Part shown: positions 12,941 through 19,577 of the stretch, one piece after another
Position numbering within the stretch: position 1 is the stretch's first letter
Layout: each line of letters opens with the position of its first letter
Program-made: the position numbers and the translations under genes
The notes under the pieces: generated by a model
Databases searched by the model: none
Seen by the model: only the letters and a program-made list of their open reading frames with translations
What the model was told of the DNA's origin: nothing
Source of the DNA: an uncultured Eubacteriales bacterium
GTDB lineage: Bacteria > Bacillota > Clostridia > Oscillospirales > Acutalibacteraceae
Length of the DNA: 19,577 nucleotides
Direction: 5' to 3'
NCBI GenBank assembly: GCA_934454845.1
Contig: CAKSGV010000025.1
Span: 1-19,577, forward strand

Positions 12941-14360
12941 TGATTAGTTTCGAATAATTATCGGGTGCCTGCCATTCCCAGTTGCCGTTTTGAGTCCCCG
13001 GAATATTAATTCTTGCGCTTTCATCAAGGCCTAAATAATCATATAAAGGAATTATTACAAGCTTAATATTTAGAGATAAAGCGAAATCTATCATATTTTT
13101 AGCTATATCACCTTTGATATCGATATATCTTGAAACTAAATATTTCTTCTTTTCGCTAAGCTTTTCAAACCACCCGAGCGCGGTATTGTTATCATGGGTT
13201 CCTGTATAGCACACGCAGTTAAAGAGAAAATTTTCAGGGATAGAAGTCGGATCGTCGGTCTTTTCAAAACAAAACTGCAAAATTTTCATTTCGCAAAAAT
13301 TTGTTTTCTTAAGCAGCTCACAAACTTCCTCATCATCTTCTCCGCCGAGGTTTTCAGCTATAATAAACGGAAATTTTATTTTCTTTTTTAGGATTTTAAA
13401 AAATTCTTCTCCGGGACCTTTTTTCCATTTCCCGTAGGTTGCGTTTTTAGCGTCAGCCGGTATCTCATAGTAGTTTGCAAATGCTCTGAAATGGTCTATT
13501 CTTATAGCGTCAAACATTTCCGCCTGTTTTTTAAGCCTTTGCCCCCACCAGAGATAGCCGTCTTTTTTTTGTGCTTCAAAATCATATATAGGATTTCCCC
13601 AAAGCTGACCCGTTTTTGAAAAAATATCGGGAGGTACTCCTGCTTTAAGGCGCGGCATTAAATTTTCATCAAGCTTAAAATATTCCGGAAATAGCCACAC
13701 ATCCGCTCCGCTGTCCGATACATAAAATGGAATATCGCCAATAAGCTTTATTTTTTTGCTTTCGGCATATTTTTTCATTTTAAAAAACTGTTTAAAGAAA
13801 AAGTATTGCGTGATTTTATAAAAATCAATTTGTTCTTTATGATTTTCTCTTAATTCGTTAAGGCTTTTTGTTCTGCAGAATTTTAAATCTCTGTCAAATG
13901 CAGAAAGTTTTCCGTAAATTTCCGAGGCGGTGCAGAATTCCGCGTATCCATTTATCCAGAATTCATTTTTTTTAAGAAAATTTCTGAATTCCTGATTAGA
14001 AGTATCAAATCTTTCGGCTGCTTTTTTTAAAAGCGGAAGTTTAAATTCTCTTACCTTTTTATAATTGATTTTTCCTTTTATAAAATCGGGTTCTTTTATT
14101 TCCTCCTGCTTTAAAAGTTCAGAGTTTAAAAGATCTTCTAAATTGATATAAAGGATTTCTCCTGCAAAACTGCTTACCGAATAATATGGGGAATTGCCTT
14201 TTCCTATAGGATTAAGTGGCAAAAGCTGCCAATAATCCTGCTTAAAAGAATAAAGAAAATCGATAAATGCAAAAGCAGGTTCCCCCAGATCGCCTATTCC
14301 GTGCTTGGAATTCAGACTTGCAAGCGGCATTAAAATTCCTTTTTCAGCCCTTGATAGCAC
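12921..14360 (-). CDS. malQ: 4-alpha-glucanotransferase (amylomaltase, GH77)
   Basis: This 479-residue cytoplasmic GH77 enzyme transfers alpha-1,4-glucan segments between maltodextrins, releasing glucose and remodelling chains. Catalytic residues are visible: the nucleophile Asp289 in RIDHFR, the acid/base Glu336 in IIAENLGG and the transition-state Asp390 in GTHDNNT. The N-terminal GILMPLASLNSKHGIGD and the C-terminal PGTQNGNWEW patterns are typical, and the length matches bacterial MalQ. The start is read as GTG at 14360, because AAAGGAG ending at 14370 lies nine bases away; the in-frame TTG at 14369 abuts the ribosome site. It overlaps the upstream permease gene by 17 bases, so it belongs to the sugar ABC operon, which suggests an alpha-glucan oligosaccharide as the imported substrate. 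Confidence 0.95.
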   Translation of the reverse strand: MLSRAEKGILMPLASLNSKHGIGDLGEPAFAFIDFLYSFKQDYWQLLPLNPIGKGNSPYYSVSSFAGEILYINLEDLLNSELLKQEEIKEPDFIKGKINYKKVREFKLPLLKKAAERFDTSNQEFRNFLKKNEFWINGYAEFCTASEIYGKLSAFDRDLKFCRTKSLNELRENHKEQIDFYKITQYFFFKQFFKMKKYAESKKIKLIGDIPFYVSDSGADVWLFPEYFKLDENLMPRLKAGVPPDIFSKTGQLWGNPIYDFEAQKKDGYLWWGQRLKKQAEMFDAIRIDHFRAFANYYEIPADAKNATYGKWKKGPGEEFFKILKKKIKFPFIIAENLGGEDDEEVCELLKKTNFCEMKILQFCFEKTDDPTSIPENFLFNCVCYTGTHDNNTALGWFEKLSEKKKYLVSRYIDIKGDIAKNMIDFALSLNIKLVIIPLYDYLGLDESARINIPGTQNGNWEWQAPDNYSKLIIEKYNK

Positions 14361-15168
14361 CTGCCGCAACTCCTTTAATGATATATTTCTGACAAAACAG
14401 ATAGAATATAATAACCGGTGTTACAGCCAGCACAAGCATAGCCATAAGCGCGCCCATATCTATTGAGCCGTATCCGCCCTTTAAATACTGAATAGCTATA
14501 GGAATTGTTTTGTAATCGCTTCCTATAACAAGGTAGGGAAGCAGATAATCATTCCATATCCACATAGTATTTAGTATAGCAACAGTTATAACAGTGGGTT
14601 TCATCATAGGGAGAACTATCATAAAAAATGTCTGCGCCGGGTTGCAGCCATCTATCGTGGCAGCCTCTTCAATCCCTCGCGGTATGGATTTTACGAATCC
14701 GCTGAAAATGAAAACAGCAAGACCCGCTCCGAATCCGAGATAAATTAAAATGATACCTACGGGATTATCAAGACCTAATATATTTGCTGTCTTTGACATT
14801 GTAAACATTACCATCTGAAAAGGAACTATCATGGAAAACACAAAAAGCGTGTAAACGAATTTCGAAAATCTGCTTTTTGATCTGGCAATATACCACGCCG
14901 TCATAGAAGTGAAAAACACTATCGCCGCCACAGAAAACACAGTTATGAAAAGCGACATAAAAAATGAGGATAAAAACCCTGTGTTTGAAAGTCCTGTCGT
15001 ATAATTTTCAAACCCTGAAAATGTTTCTTTACCAGGAAACATAAAAGGCGTCTGACTGATAGAAAACTTTGTTTTAAAAGAATTCATCAAAATTATAAAT
15101 ACCGGGGCGGCAAATACCGCGGCAAATACACAAAGAATTATAAATATAAAAATTCTGCTTTTTTTCAT
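14344..15168 (-). CDS. Sugar ABC transporter permease, MalG type
   Basis: This 274-residue inner-membrane permease of the carbohydrate uptake-1 family has about six hydrophobic segments (the first at 5-28). The ATPase-docking EAA loop is at 168-174, followed by DGCNPAQTFFMIVLP. It pairs with the MalF-type permease just upstream, sharing one base in a TAATG overlap that implies coupled translation. The length and the NDYLLPYLV region agree with MalG/GanQ-like proteins. The sugar is not determined by this subunit; the association with malQ suggests maltodextrin-like oligosaccharides. Confidence 0.93.
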   Translation of the reverse strand: MKKSRIFIFIILCVFAAVFAAPVFIILMNSFKTKFSISQTPFMFPGKETFSGFENYTTGLSNTGFLSSFFMSLFITVFSVAAIVFFTSMTAWYIARSKSRFSKFVYTLFVFSMIVPFQMVMFTMSKTANILGLDNPVGIILIYLGFGAGLAVFIFSGFVKSIPRGIEEAATIDGCNPAQTFFMIVLPMMKPTVITVAILNTMWIWNDYLLPYLVIGSDYKTIPIAIQYLKGGYGSIDMGALMAMLVLAVTPVIIFYLFCQKYIIKGVAAGAIKG

Positions 15169-16013
15169 TAATTTTCAACCTCTTTGCTGCTCGTAAGTTT
15201 AAGCTGCAAAAGCGCAATAGCGGCAACTATTATGAAGAAAATAACCGCTTTTGCCTGTCCTGTTCCTTCAAAGCCCGTTCTGCCGTAAAAAGTATTGTAA
15301 ATATCGAGCGCCGCCATTTGCGTTGTTTTTGCAGGCGCACCGGCAGTGAGAGCGAGATTCTGATCGAAAAGCTTGAATGAATTTGTAATTGTAAGGAAAA
15401 GGCAAATAGTTATCGATGGCATAACAGAGGGTATTATAATATTGAATAAAGTTCTGAACTTTCCTGCTCCGTCAACCTTTGCCGCTTCAAGAATATCATT
15501 TGAAACATTGTTAAGACCGGCAATATAGATTATCATCATATATCCGATCATTTGCCAATTCATCATTATAACAAGACCAAAAAATCCGAATTGCGATTTG
15601 CTTGTTATAGAATATCCGTAATTAAAAAGTACGCCGTTGATTATAACCTGCCATATATATCCGAGAACAATTCCGCCGATAAGGTTCGGCATAAAGAAAA
15701 CTGTTCTGAAAAAGTTGGTTCCTTTGATACCTTTTGTTAACATAAGCGCAAACAAAAATGCCAACACATTTATTGTTATAACAGATATAACCGCGAATTT
15801 TCCCGTAAATAAAAGGGATTTAAAAAAAGTGTCGCCGGGCTTGAAAATGTTTATATAATTTTCAAGCCCGACAAATTTTGCGTCTGTTACCGTTCTGAAA
15901 TTACAGAACGATAAATAGATACCCATTACAAACGGTATGACAAAAGCTATCATAAATGCTGCAAGAGTAGGCAGTAAAAACAGCGGCGACCAGCGTTTAA
16001 TACCGTTTCGCAT
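15168..16013 (-). CDS. Sugar ABC transporter permease, MalF type
   Basis: This 281-residue permease has six predicted membrane segments and an EAAKVDGAGKFRTLFNIIIP coupling loop starting at 176. It lacks the long periplasmic insertion of enterobacterial MalF, as expected for the Gram-positive MsmF/UgpA-like subgroup. It starts two bases after the stop of the binding-protein gene with only a weak purine-rich ribosome site, so translation is probably coupled. It forms the transmembrane channel together with the MalG-type protein. No ATPase gene is nearby; in many Firmicutes a shared MsmK/MsmX-type ATPase serves such importers. Confidence 0.93.
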   Translation of the reverse strand: MRNGIKRWSPLFLLPTLAAFMIAFVIPFVMGIYLSFCNFRTVTDAKFVGLENYINIFKPGDTFFKSLLFTGKFAVISVITINVLAFLFALMLTKGIKGTNFFRTVFFMPNLIGGIVLGYIWQVIINGVLFNYGYSITSKSQFGFFGLVIMMNWQMIGYMMIIYIAGLNNVSNDILEAAKVDGAGKFRTLFNIIIPSVMPSITICLFLTITNSFKLFDQNLALTAGAPAKTTQMAALDIYNTFYGRTGFEGTGQAKAVIFFIIVAAIALLQLKLTSSKEVEN

Positions 16014-16015
16014 TT

Positions 16016-17356
16016 TTATCTTTCACTCTTCCATTTATCTATTACTGTTTTTTTCACATCATCAAAGGTTTTTGTTCCCTGAACATATTCGAGAAGCGCA
16101 TTTCCGACCTCAGTTTTAAAGTTCTCGCTCGGAAATGAGGTAAATATCCAGGGCACAGTCTTAACACTGTCGTCTCTCATATATCTTACTACCTCTTTAG
16201 CGAGTGGATCGTCGGGTAATTCGTCGTCTGAAAAGGTATTAAAAGGAGTTATAAATTTAAGCTTTTCGGTAACGTATTTTTTGCCTGTATCGCTTGAAAA
16301 CAACCAGTCGAGGAAATCAAGAGAAGCCTGCTGCTGTTCTTTAGAAGCATATTTGTTTACAGCGATATAATTTTCCGTTCCGATACATAGTCCCTGCGAT
16401 TCTTCGCCCTTTATACCAGTGTAAACAGGTAAAAATTTTATCTTGTCTTTTTTAACGGTGTTACCTTTAACTCCGCTTATCTGCGACCATGCCCAGTTGC
16501 CGTTCTGCACAAAAGCGACCTTGCCCTGAGCAAATTCAGCCATTGAATCCGCAGTGGATTTTGAGCCGAGAATTTTTTTATCCGTCAAAGAGTTATTTGT
16601 ATAAAGATCAAAAGTATTTTTAAATTCATCAGAATATCTGAAAGCTATTTCTTTGGAATTAAGTCCCGCTATTGTCGGATCGTCATAATCCTCGCTCTCT
16701 TTGAATTCATAATAAAGCGGAATGTTCATTAAATGTGTTTGCCAGCGCCAATCTTCGCCTGAGGCAAGAGAGGTTGAAGCGAATACCCCCTCAATTCCGA
16801 GCTGACTTTTATGAGCACTCATATCCTCGGCAAGAGTTTTAAGCTGCGAGAAATTTTTTATTTCGCTCATTGAAGAAACAGTGGACTTTTTATCTGCAAG
16901 CTCAAAATATTTATCGGTTATTTCTTCGTTATAAATAATACCGTATCCCTCTACAACATAAGCAAGAGCATAAACTCCGCCTTTTTTATCCTTTATGGCA
17001 AGCGAATCATCGGAAAGATAGGAATATAGCTTGCTGTCCTTTATATCAAGACAGTATTCTTTCCAGGTTTCATAACCTACGGGACCGTTCACCTGAAATA
17101 TGGTGGGCGCTGAGGATTTTGCTATTTCCGATTTCAAGGTCTGTTCATAGGTGTTGGCAGCGGCGGTTACCACCTTTACCTTTACGCCTTTTTCTTTTTC
17201 ATAGTCTTTTGCTATTTGCTTATAAATTTCCGCAGATTCCGGTTTGAAGTTCAAAAAATAAACCTCTGCCGAATTTTTGCTTTTGCACCCTGCAAGAGAA
17301 AGCGATAAAATACCTGTCAGAATGCAAAGTAACAACGATACTGCTTTTTTACCCAT
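16016..17356 (-). CDS. Sugar ABC transporter substrate-binding lipoprotein
   Basis: This 446-residue extracellular solute-binding protein (family 1) has a lipoprotein signal peptide: MGKK, a hydrophobic segment and the lipobox LAGC with the lipid-modified Cys24. The mature domain shows the type I/MalE-like features of the family, including VYFLN at its start, FQVNGP, and GKVAFVQNGNWAWSQ near the middle. The start is placed at 17356 because AAGGAGGA lies seven bases upstream, and the signal peptide then starts normally. The frame remains open a further 14 codons upstream, without a suitable ribosome site. It is the first gene of the reverse operon (binding protein, two permeases, malQ). The specific sugar is not readable from the sequence. 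Confidence 0.93.
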   Translation of the reverse strand: MGKKAVSLLLCILTGILSLSLAGCKSKNSAEVYFLNFKPESAEIYKQIAKDYEKEKGVKVKVVTAAANTYEQTLKSEIAKSSAPTIFQVNGPVGYETWKEYCLDIKDSKLYSYLSDDSLAIKDKKGGVYALAYVVEGYGIIYNEEITDKYFELADKKSTVSSMSEIKNFSQLKTLAEDMSAHKSQLGIEGVFASTSLASGEDWRWQTHLMNIPLYYEFKESEDYDDPTIAGLNSKEIAFRYSDEFKNTFDLYTNNSLTDKKILGSKSTADSMAEFAQGKVAFVQNGNWAWSQISGVKGNTVKKDKIKFLPVYTGIKGEESQGLCIGTENYIAVNKYASKEQQQASLDFLDWLFSSDTGKKYVTEKLKFITPFNTFSDDELPDDPLAKEVVRYMRDDSVKTVPWIFTSFPSENFKTEVGNALLEYVQGTKTFDDVKKTVIDKWKSER

Positions 17357-17381
17357 TAATTTTCCTCCTTCGTGGATTTTA

Positions 17382-17387
17382 ATTATA
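17382..17387 (-). promoter_or_regulatory. Probable -10 element of the sugar ABC operon
   Basis: On the minus strand a perfect TATAAT lies at 17382-17387, about 26 bases before the binding-protein start and just ahead of its ribosome site. The only -35-like match, TTGAAT (17411-17416), is 23 bases away, which is too far, so the -35 is unclear. No CcpA-type operator was recognised. Confidence 0.4.
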
Positions 17388-17471
17388 TTTTGCCGCATTA
17401 TTTAAAAAAAATTCAACCGGAGATAAATATTTACATATTATTCACCAATAAAGAAAAACGAAAGTGTAAAA

Positions 17472-17477
17472 TATAAT
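17472..17477 (+). promoter_or_regulatory. Probable -10 element of the DUF5685-dnaJ unit
   Basis: A perfect TATAAT lies at 17472-17477, with no -35 at acceptable spacing (TTCACC at 17441-17446 is 25 bases away). Initiation near 17484 would leave an upstream ATG at 17489 nearly leaderless, but gives the TTG at 17507 a leader of about 23 bases. It sits back to back with the reverse -10 at 17382-17387. Confidence 0.4.
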
Positions 17478-17506
17478 TGTTTTAAAGAATGCGGGGGCTT
17501 TGGGAT

Positions 17507-18349
17507 TTGTTCGGATATATCAGAGTAAAAAAAGAAGAGCTTAAGATAAAAGACTTTGAAGTTTATAAAGCCGTTTATTGTTCCCTTTGTAAAAAGCTCG
17601 GAAAAAGTTACGGAATTTTATCTAGATTTACTTTAAGCTATGATTTCACGTTCCTTGCTCTTTTAAATATGTCCCTTAATCCGGATCGCGTTTGCTTTGA
17701 GAGAAAAAAGTGTGCATTTAACCCGCTTAAAAAATGCAACTATTTAAAAACCTCCAAAGAGCTCGACTTTCCTGCCGCCGCCGCTATGATCATGATCTAT
17801 TTTAAAATTCTTGATAATATCGAGGATGAAAAAGGATTTAAAAAGGTTGGCGCGGTGATTTTAAAGCCGATATTTAAAAAAGCTTATAAAAAAGCGGCTT
17901 TAAATTATCCTGATATCAAGGACTATGTAGAAGAATATATATCCGCTCAAAAATCAGCCGAAAATAAAGAAAATGTTTCGCTTGATGAAGTTTGCGATCC
18001 TTCTGCAAAGGTGCTTTCAAAGCTTTTGCCGATGTGCGGTGAATCGGTTAACGAGAAACGAGTGCTTGAACGGCTCGGCTATTGCTTAGGAAGATATATC
18101 TATCTTGTCGACGCGGCAAGCGATTTTGAAGAGGATATAAAAAAGAAAAGATTTAATGTATTAAAAACTTATAAAAGCGAAAATATTTATGAAACTGTAA
18201 AACCGCAGATATATTTTTGCATAAATGAAGCCGCAAAAGCTTTCGAGCTTTTGGATATAAAAAAATTCGAGCCCATTTTGGGGAATATAATATATTTGGG
18301 ACTGGAAGATGTTTTTATAAAGGAGATTAAAAATGAAAAACCCCTATGA
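17507..18349 (+). CDS. DUF5685-like helical protein with two Asp-rich motifs
   Basis: This protein of about 280 residues starts LFGYIRVKKEEL and contains YKAVYCSLCKKLG (24-36) and a second cysteine group near 63-77. From memory these match the DUF5685 family found in Clostridia, whose members usually begin MFGY. I therefore read the start as TTG 17507; the upstream ATG at 17489 adds six residues and lies only 11 bases from the -10. The protein is largely helical with no signal peptide. Two motifs stand out: LDNIEDE (102-108) and DFEEDIKKKRFN (206-217). Both have DxxxD spacing and resemble the substrate-binding motifs of squalene/phytoene synthases; catalytic function is unproven. Its end overlaps the J-domain gene by 17 bases, implying coupled expression. 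Confidence 0.7.
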   Translation: MFGYIRVKKEELKIKDFEVYKAVYCSLCKKLGKSYGILSRFTLSYDFTFLALLNMSLNPDRVCFERKKCAFNPLKKCNYLKTSKELDFPAAAAMIMIYFKILDNIEDEKGFKKVGAVILKPIFKKAYKKAALNYPDIKDYVEEYISAQKSAENKENVSLDEVCDPSAKVLSKLLPMCGESVNEKRVLERLGYCLGRYIYLVDAASDFEEDIKKKRFNVLKTYKSENIYETVKPQIYFCINEAAKAFELLDIKKFEPILGNIIYLGLEDVFIKEIKNEKPL

Positions 18350-18944
18350 AGTATTGGGAATCTCACCTGACGCTACTGACGATGAAGTTAAAACCGCATA
18401 CAGAAATCTTGCAAAAAAGTATCACCCGGATAACTATTCGCAAAATCCGCTTTCCGATTTAGCGGAAGAAAAAATGCAGGAGATAAACGAGGCTTATGAC
18501 GCCATAATGAACTCTCGTAGGACAAATGCCGGCTCGGAAACATCCGGCTCTTATTCTTCAAACTCCGGCGCTTCATCTTTTCCCGAGATACGCTCGCTTA
18601 TATCTCAGGGCAGACTTGAGCAGGCTCAGGAACTGCTTGACGGCGTAATGCCGAGCGAGCGCAACGCAGAATGGTATTTTTTAAACGGCACCGTTCTTTA
18701 TCGCAGAGGCTGGTTTGATCAGGCTTATACAAGCTTTGCCACCGCCTCGAGAATGGATCCTGCTAACGGAGAATATAAAACCGCGGTAAATAATGCTCAG
18801 CGGCAAATGGGAAAGCAGTATAATAACCCTTATGCTCAAAGAGCGTACGGCGGCGGATGTAACGCCTGCGATGTCTGCCAGAGCCTTATTTGCGCAGATT
18901 GCTGCTGTGAATGTATGGGCGGAGATCTTATTCCGTGCTGTTAA
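18333..18944 (+). CDS. J-domain protein with TPR-like region and cysteine-rich tail
   Basis: This 203-residue protein has an N-terminal J domain (residues 3-60) with an intact His31-Pro32-Asp33 motif, so it should stimulate an Hsp70 (DnaK) ATPase. A Ser/Gly/Asn-rich linker (65-83) follows, then a TPR-like helical repeat region (86-155, LEQAQELLDG and WYFLNGTVLYRRGWFDQA). The tail at 176-203 contains ten cysteines (176, 179, 182, 187, 190, 191, 192, 194, 202, 203). It is not classical DnaJ: it lacks the G/F region, the four CxxCxGxG zinc repeats and the C-terminal beta domains. An AAGGAG ribosome site supports the start. The overlap with the preceding gene suggests it may act on that protein or on the adjacent membrane protein. 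Confidence 0.85.
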   Translation: MKNPYEVLGISPDATDDEVKTAYRNLAKKYHPDNYSQNPLSDLAEEKMQEINEAYDAIMNSRRTNAGSETSGSYSSNSGASSFPEIRSLISQGRLEQAQELLDGVMPSERNAEWYFLNGTVLYRRGWFDQAYTSFATASRMDPANGEYKTAVNNAQRQMGKQYNNPYAQRAYGGGCNACDVCQSLICADCCCECMGGDLIPCC

Positions 18945-18951
18945 TGAGAAA

Positions 18952-19479
18952 ATGAAAAAAACAGGAAAAATTACACTTTGTGCGGTTATGGCGGCATTAT
19001 CCGCAGTTTTTATGCTGTTCGGACTTTTTCCGTATCTTACCTATGCGGTTCCTGCTGTTTCGGGGCTTTTTATCGCTGTTGTTTTAATAGAAACGGATTA
19101 TAAATTTGCTGTGAGTGCCTATATCATCAGCTCCGCTATTATCGTGTTCTATCCCGATAATGAATCAAAGCTTTTATATATTTGCTTTTTAGGGTTTTAC
19201 CCGATAATAAAAGCTCTTGCGGAAAAAATCAGGAGCTTTTTTTTGGAGTGGGCGGTTAAGCTTGCGGTATTCAATGCGGGAGCTTATGTTTATTATTTGT
19301 TGCTGACAAAGCTTTTCGGTGTTTCGTTTAACGATGTGGGAAGCTTTATGAAATGGGGCCTTGCAATTTTCTGGATAGCGGCAAACGGCGTTTTTATCAT
19401 ATACGATATCGCATTTTCAAGGCTATCGGGAGTTTATATGATGAAAATTCATCCGAAGATCAAAAAAATATTCAAGTAA
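18952..19479 (+). CDS. Integral membrane protein of unknown function
   Basis: This 175-residue, strongly hydrophobic protein has about five to six membrane segments and a basic C-terminus (HPKIKKIFK). Its opening, MKKTGKITLCAVMAALSAVF, resembles the first helix of small transporter components such as ECF S-subunits, but no ligand family could be assigned. The frame continues open upstream inside the J-domain gene; the ATG at 18952 is chosen because it lies seven bases after that gene's stop and begins a normal signal-anchor-like helix. The ribosome site (ATGAGAAA) is weak, so coupling to upstream translation is likely. A hairpin pair follows directly. Confidence 0.7.
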   Translation: MKKTGKITLCAVMAALSAVFMLFGLFPYLTYAVPAVSGLFIAVVLIETDYKFAVSAYIISSAIIVFYPDNESKLLYICFLGFYPIIKALAEKIRSFFLEWAVKLAVFNAGAYVYYLLLTKLFGVSFNDVGSFMKWGLAIFWIAANGVFIIYDIAFSRLSGVYMMKIHPKIKKIFK

Positions 19480-19480
19480 A

Positions 19481-19505
19481 AAAGCTTTTCTTTAAGAAAA
19501 GCTTT
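19481..19505. repeat. Perfect inverted repeat after the last gene
   Basis: AAAGCTTTTC (19481-19490) pairs perfectly with 19496-19505 around the loop TTTAA. It starts one base after the stop codon of the membrane protein. It has no T-run after it on the forward strand, so it is more likely an mRNA 3'-end stabiliser or part of a double terminator than a terminator by itself. Confidence 0.6.
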
Positions 19506-19515
19506 CAGACAGTAG

Positions 19516-19548
19516 ACAAAGTCCTCAGCAAGAGGGCTTTGTTTTTTT
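19516..19548 (+). terminator. Intrinsic terminator of the 17507-19479 unit
   Basis: ACAAAGTCCTC (19516-19526) pairs with 19532-19542 (one G-T wobble) around the loop AGCAA, followed by seven T residues (19542-19548). This is a well-formed forward rho-independent terminator. Confidence 0.88.
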
Positions 19549-19577
19549 GCAAAGAAAGAGAAAATCATCGAAAAAAG

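Noticed and set aside
17441..17477. TTCACC as the -35 for TATAAT at 17472
   Set aside because: The 25-base spacing is too long; only the -10 is kept as evidence.

Overview
The window looks like chromosomal DNA of an anaerobic, low-to-mid GC Firmicute, most likely a gut-type Clostridia/Oscillospiraceae relative. The basis is strong AGGAGG-type ribosome sites, AT-rich promoters, occasional TTG/GTG starts, a carbohydrate ABC importer with no ATPase gene beside it, and families (DUF5685-like, Hdr/Flx) typical of such organisms. The assignment is inference; no rRNA or tRNA is present.

Positions 1-362 are an AT-rich regulatory stretch. Positions 363-12505 form one long forward transcription unit, closed by a strong bidirectional terminator at 12506-12545. 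In order it encodes a malate-type dehydrogenase, class II fumarase, HdrB, HdrC, HdrA, an MvhD/FlxD protein, two FlxB/FlxC-like iron-sulfur proteins, a FlxA-like NAD(P)H-FAD-[2Fe-2S] reductase, a fumarate reductase/TfrB-like iron-sulfur subunit, a FrdA-like flavoprotein, a small PQ-loop-like membrane protein and a LemA-family protein. Together these cover oxaloacetate -> malate -> fumarate -> succinate, with a soluble Hdr-Flx module placed to feed electrons from NAD(P)H to the fumarate reductase. I propose an electron-bifurcating NADH:ferredoxin/fumarate reductase (NADH oxidation reducing fumarate and ferredoxin together). Each family is known; I do not know of a characterised complex with this composition. 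It is the main candidate for an undescribed system.

Positions 12548-17356 are on the reverse strand: a small cupin with its own promoter, a GH77 4-alpha-glucanotransferase (malQ), two sugar ABC permeases and a lipoprotein binding protein. The four genes from the binding protein to malQ look like one alpha-glucan/oligosaccharide uptake and processing operon. A divergent promoter region lies between 17357 and 17506.

Positions 17507-19479 are a forward three-gene unit: a DUF5685-like helical protein with two Asp-rich motifs resembling those of squalene/phytoene synthases, a J-domain protein with a cysteine-dense tail, and an integral membrane protein. It ends in a hairpin pair, the second being a good terminator at 19516-19548.
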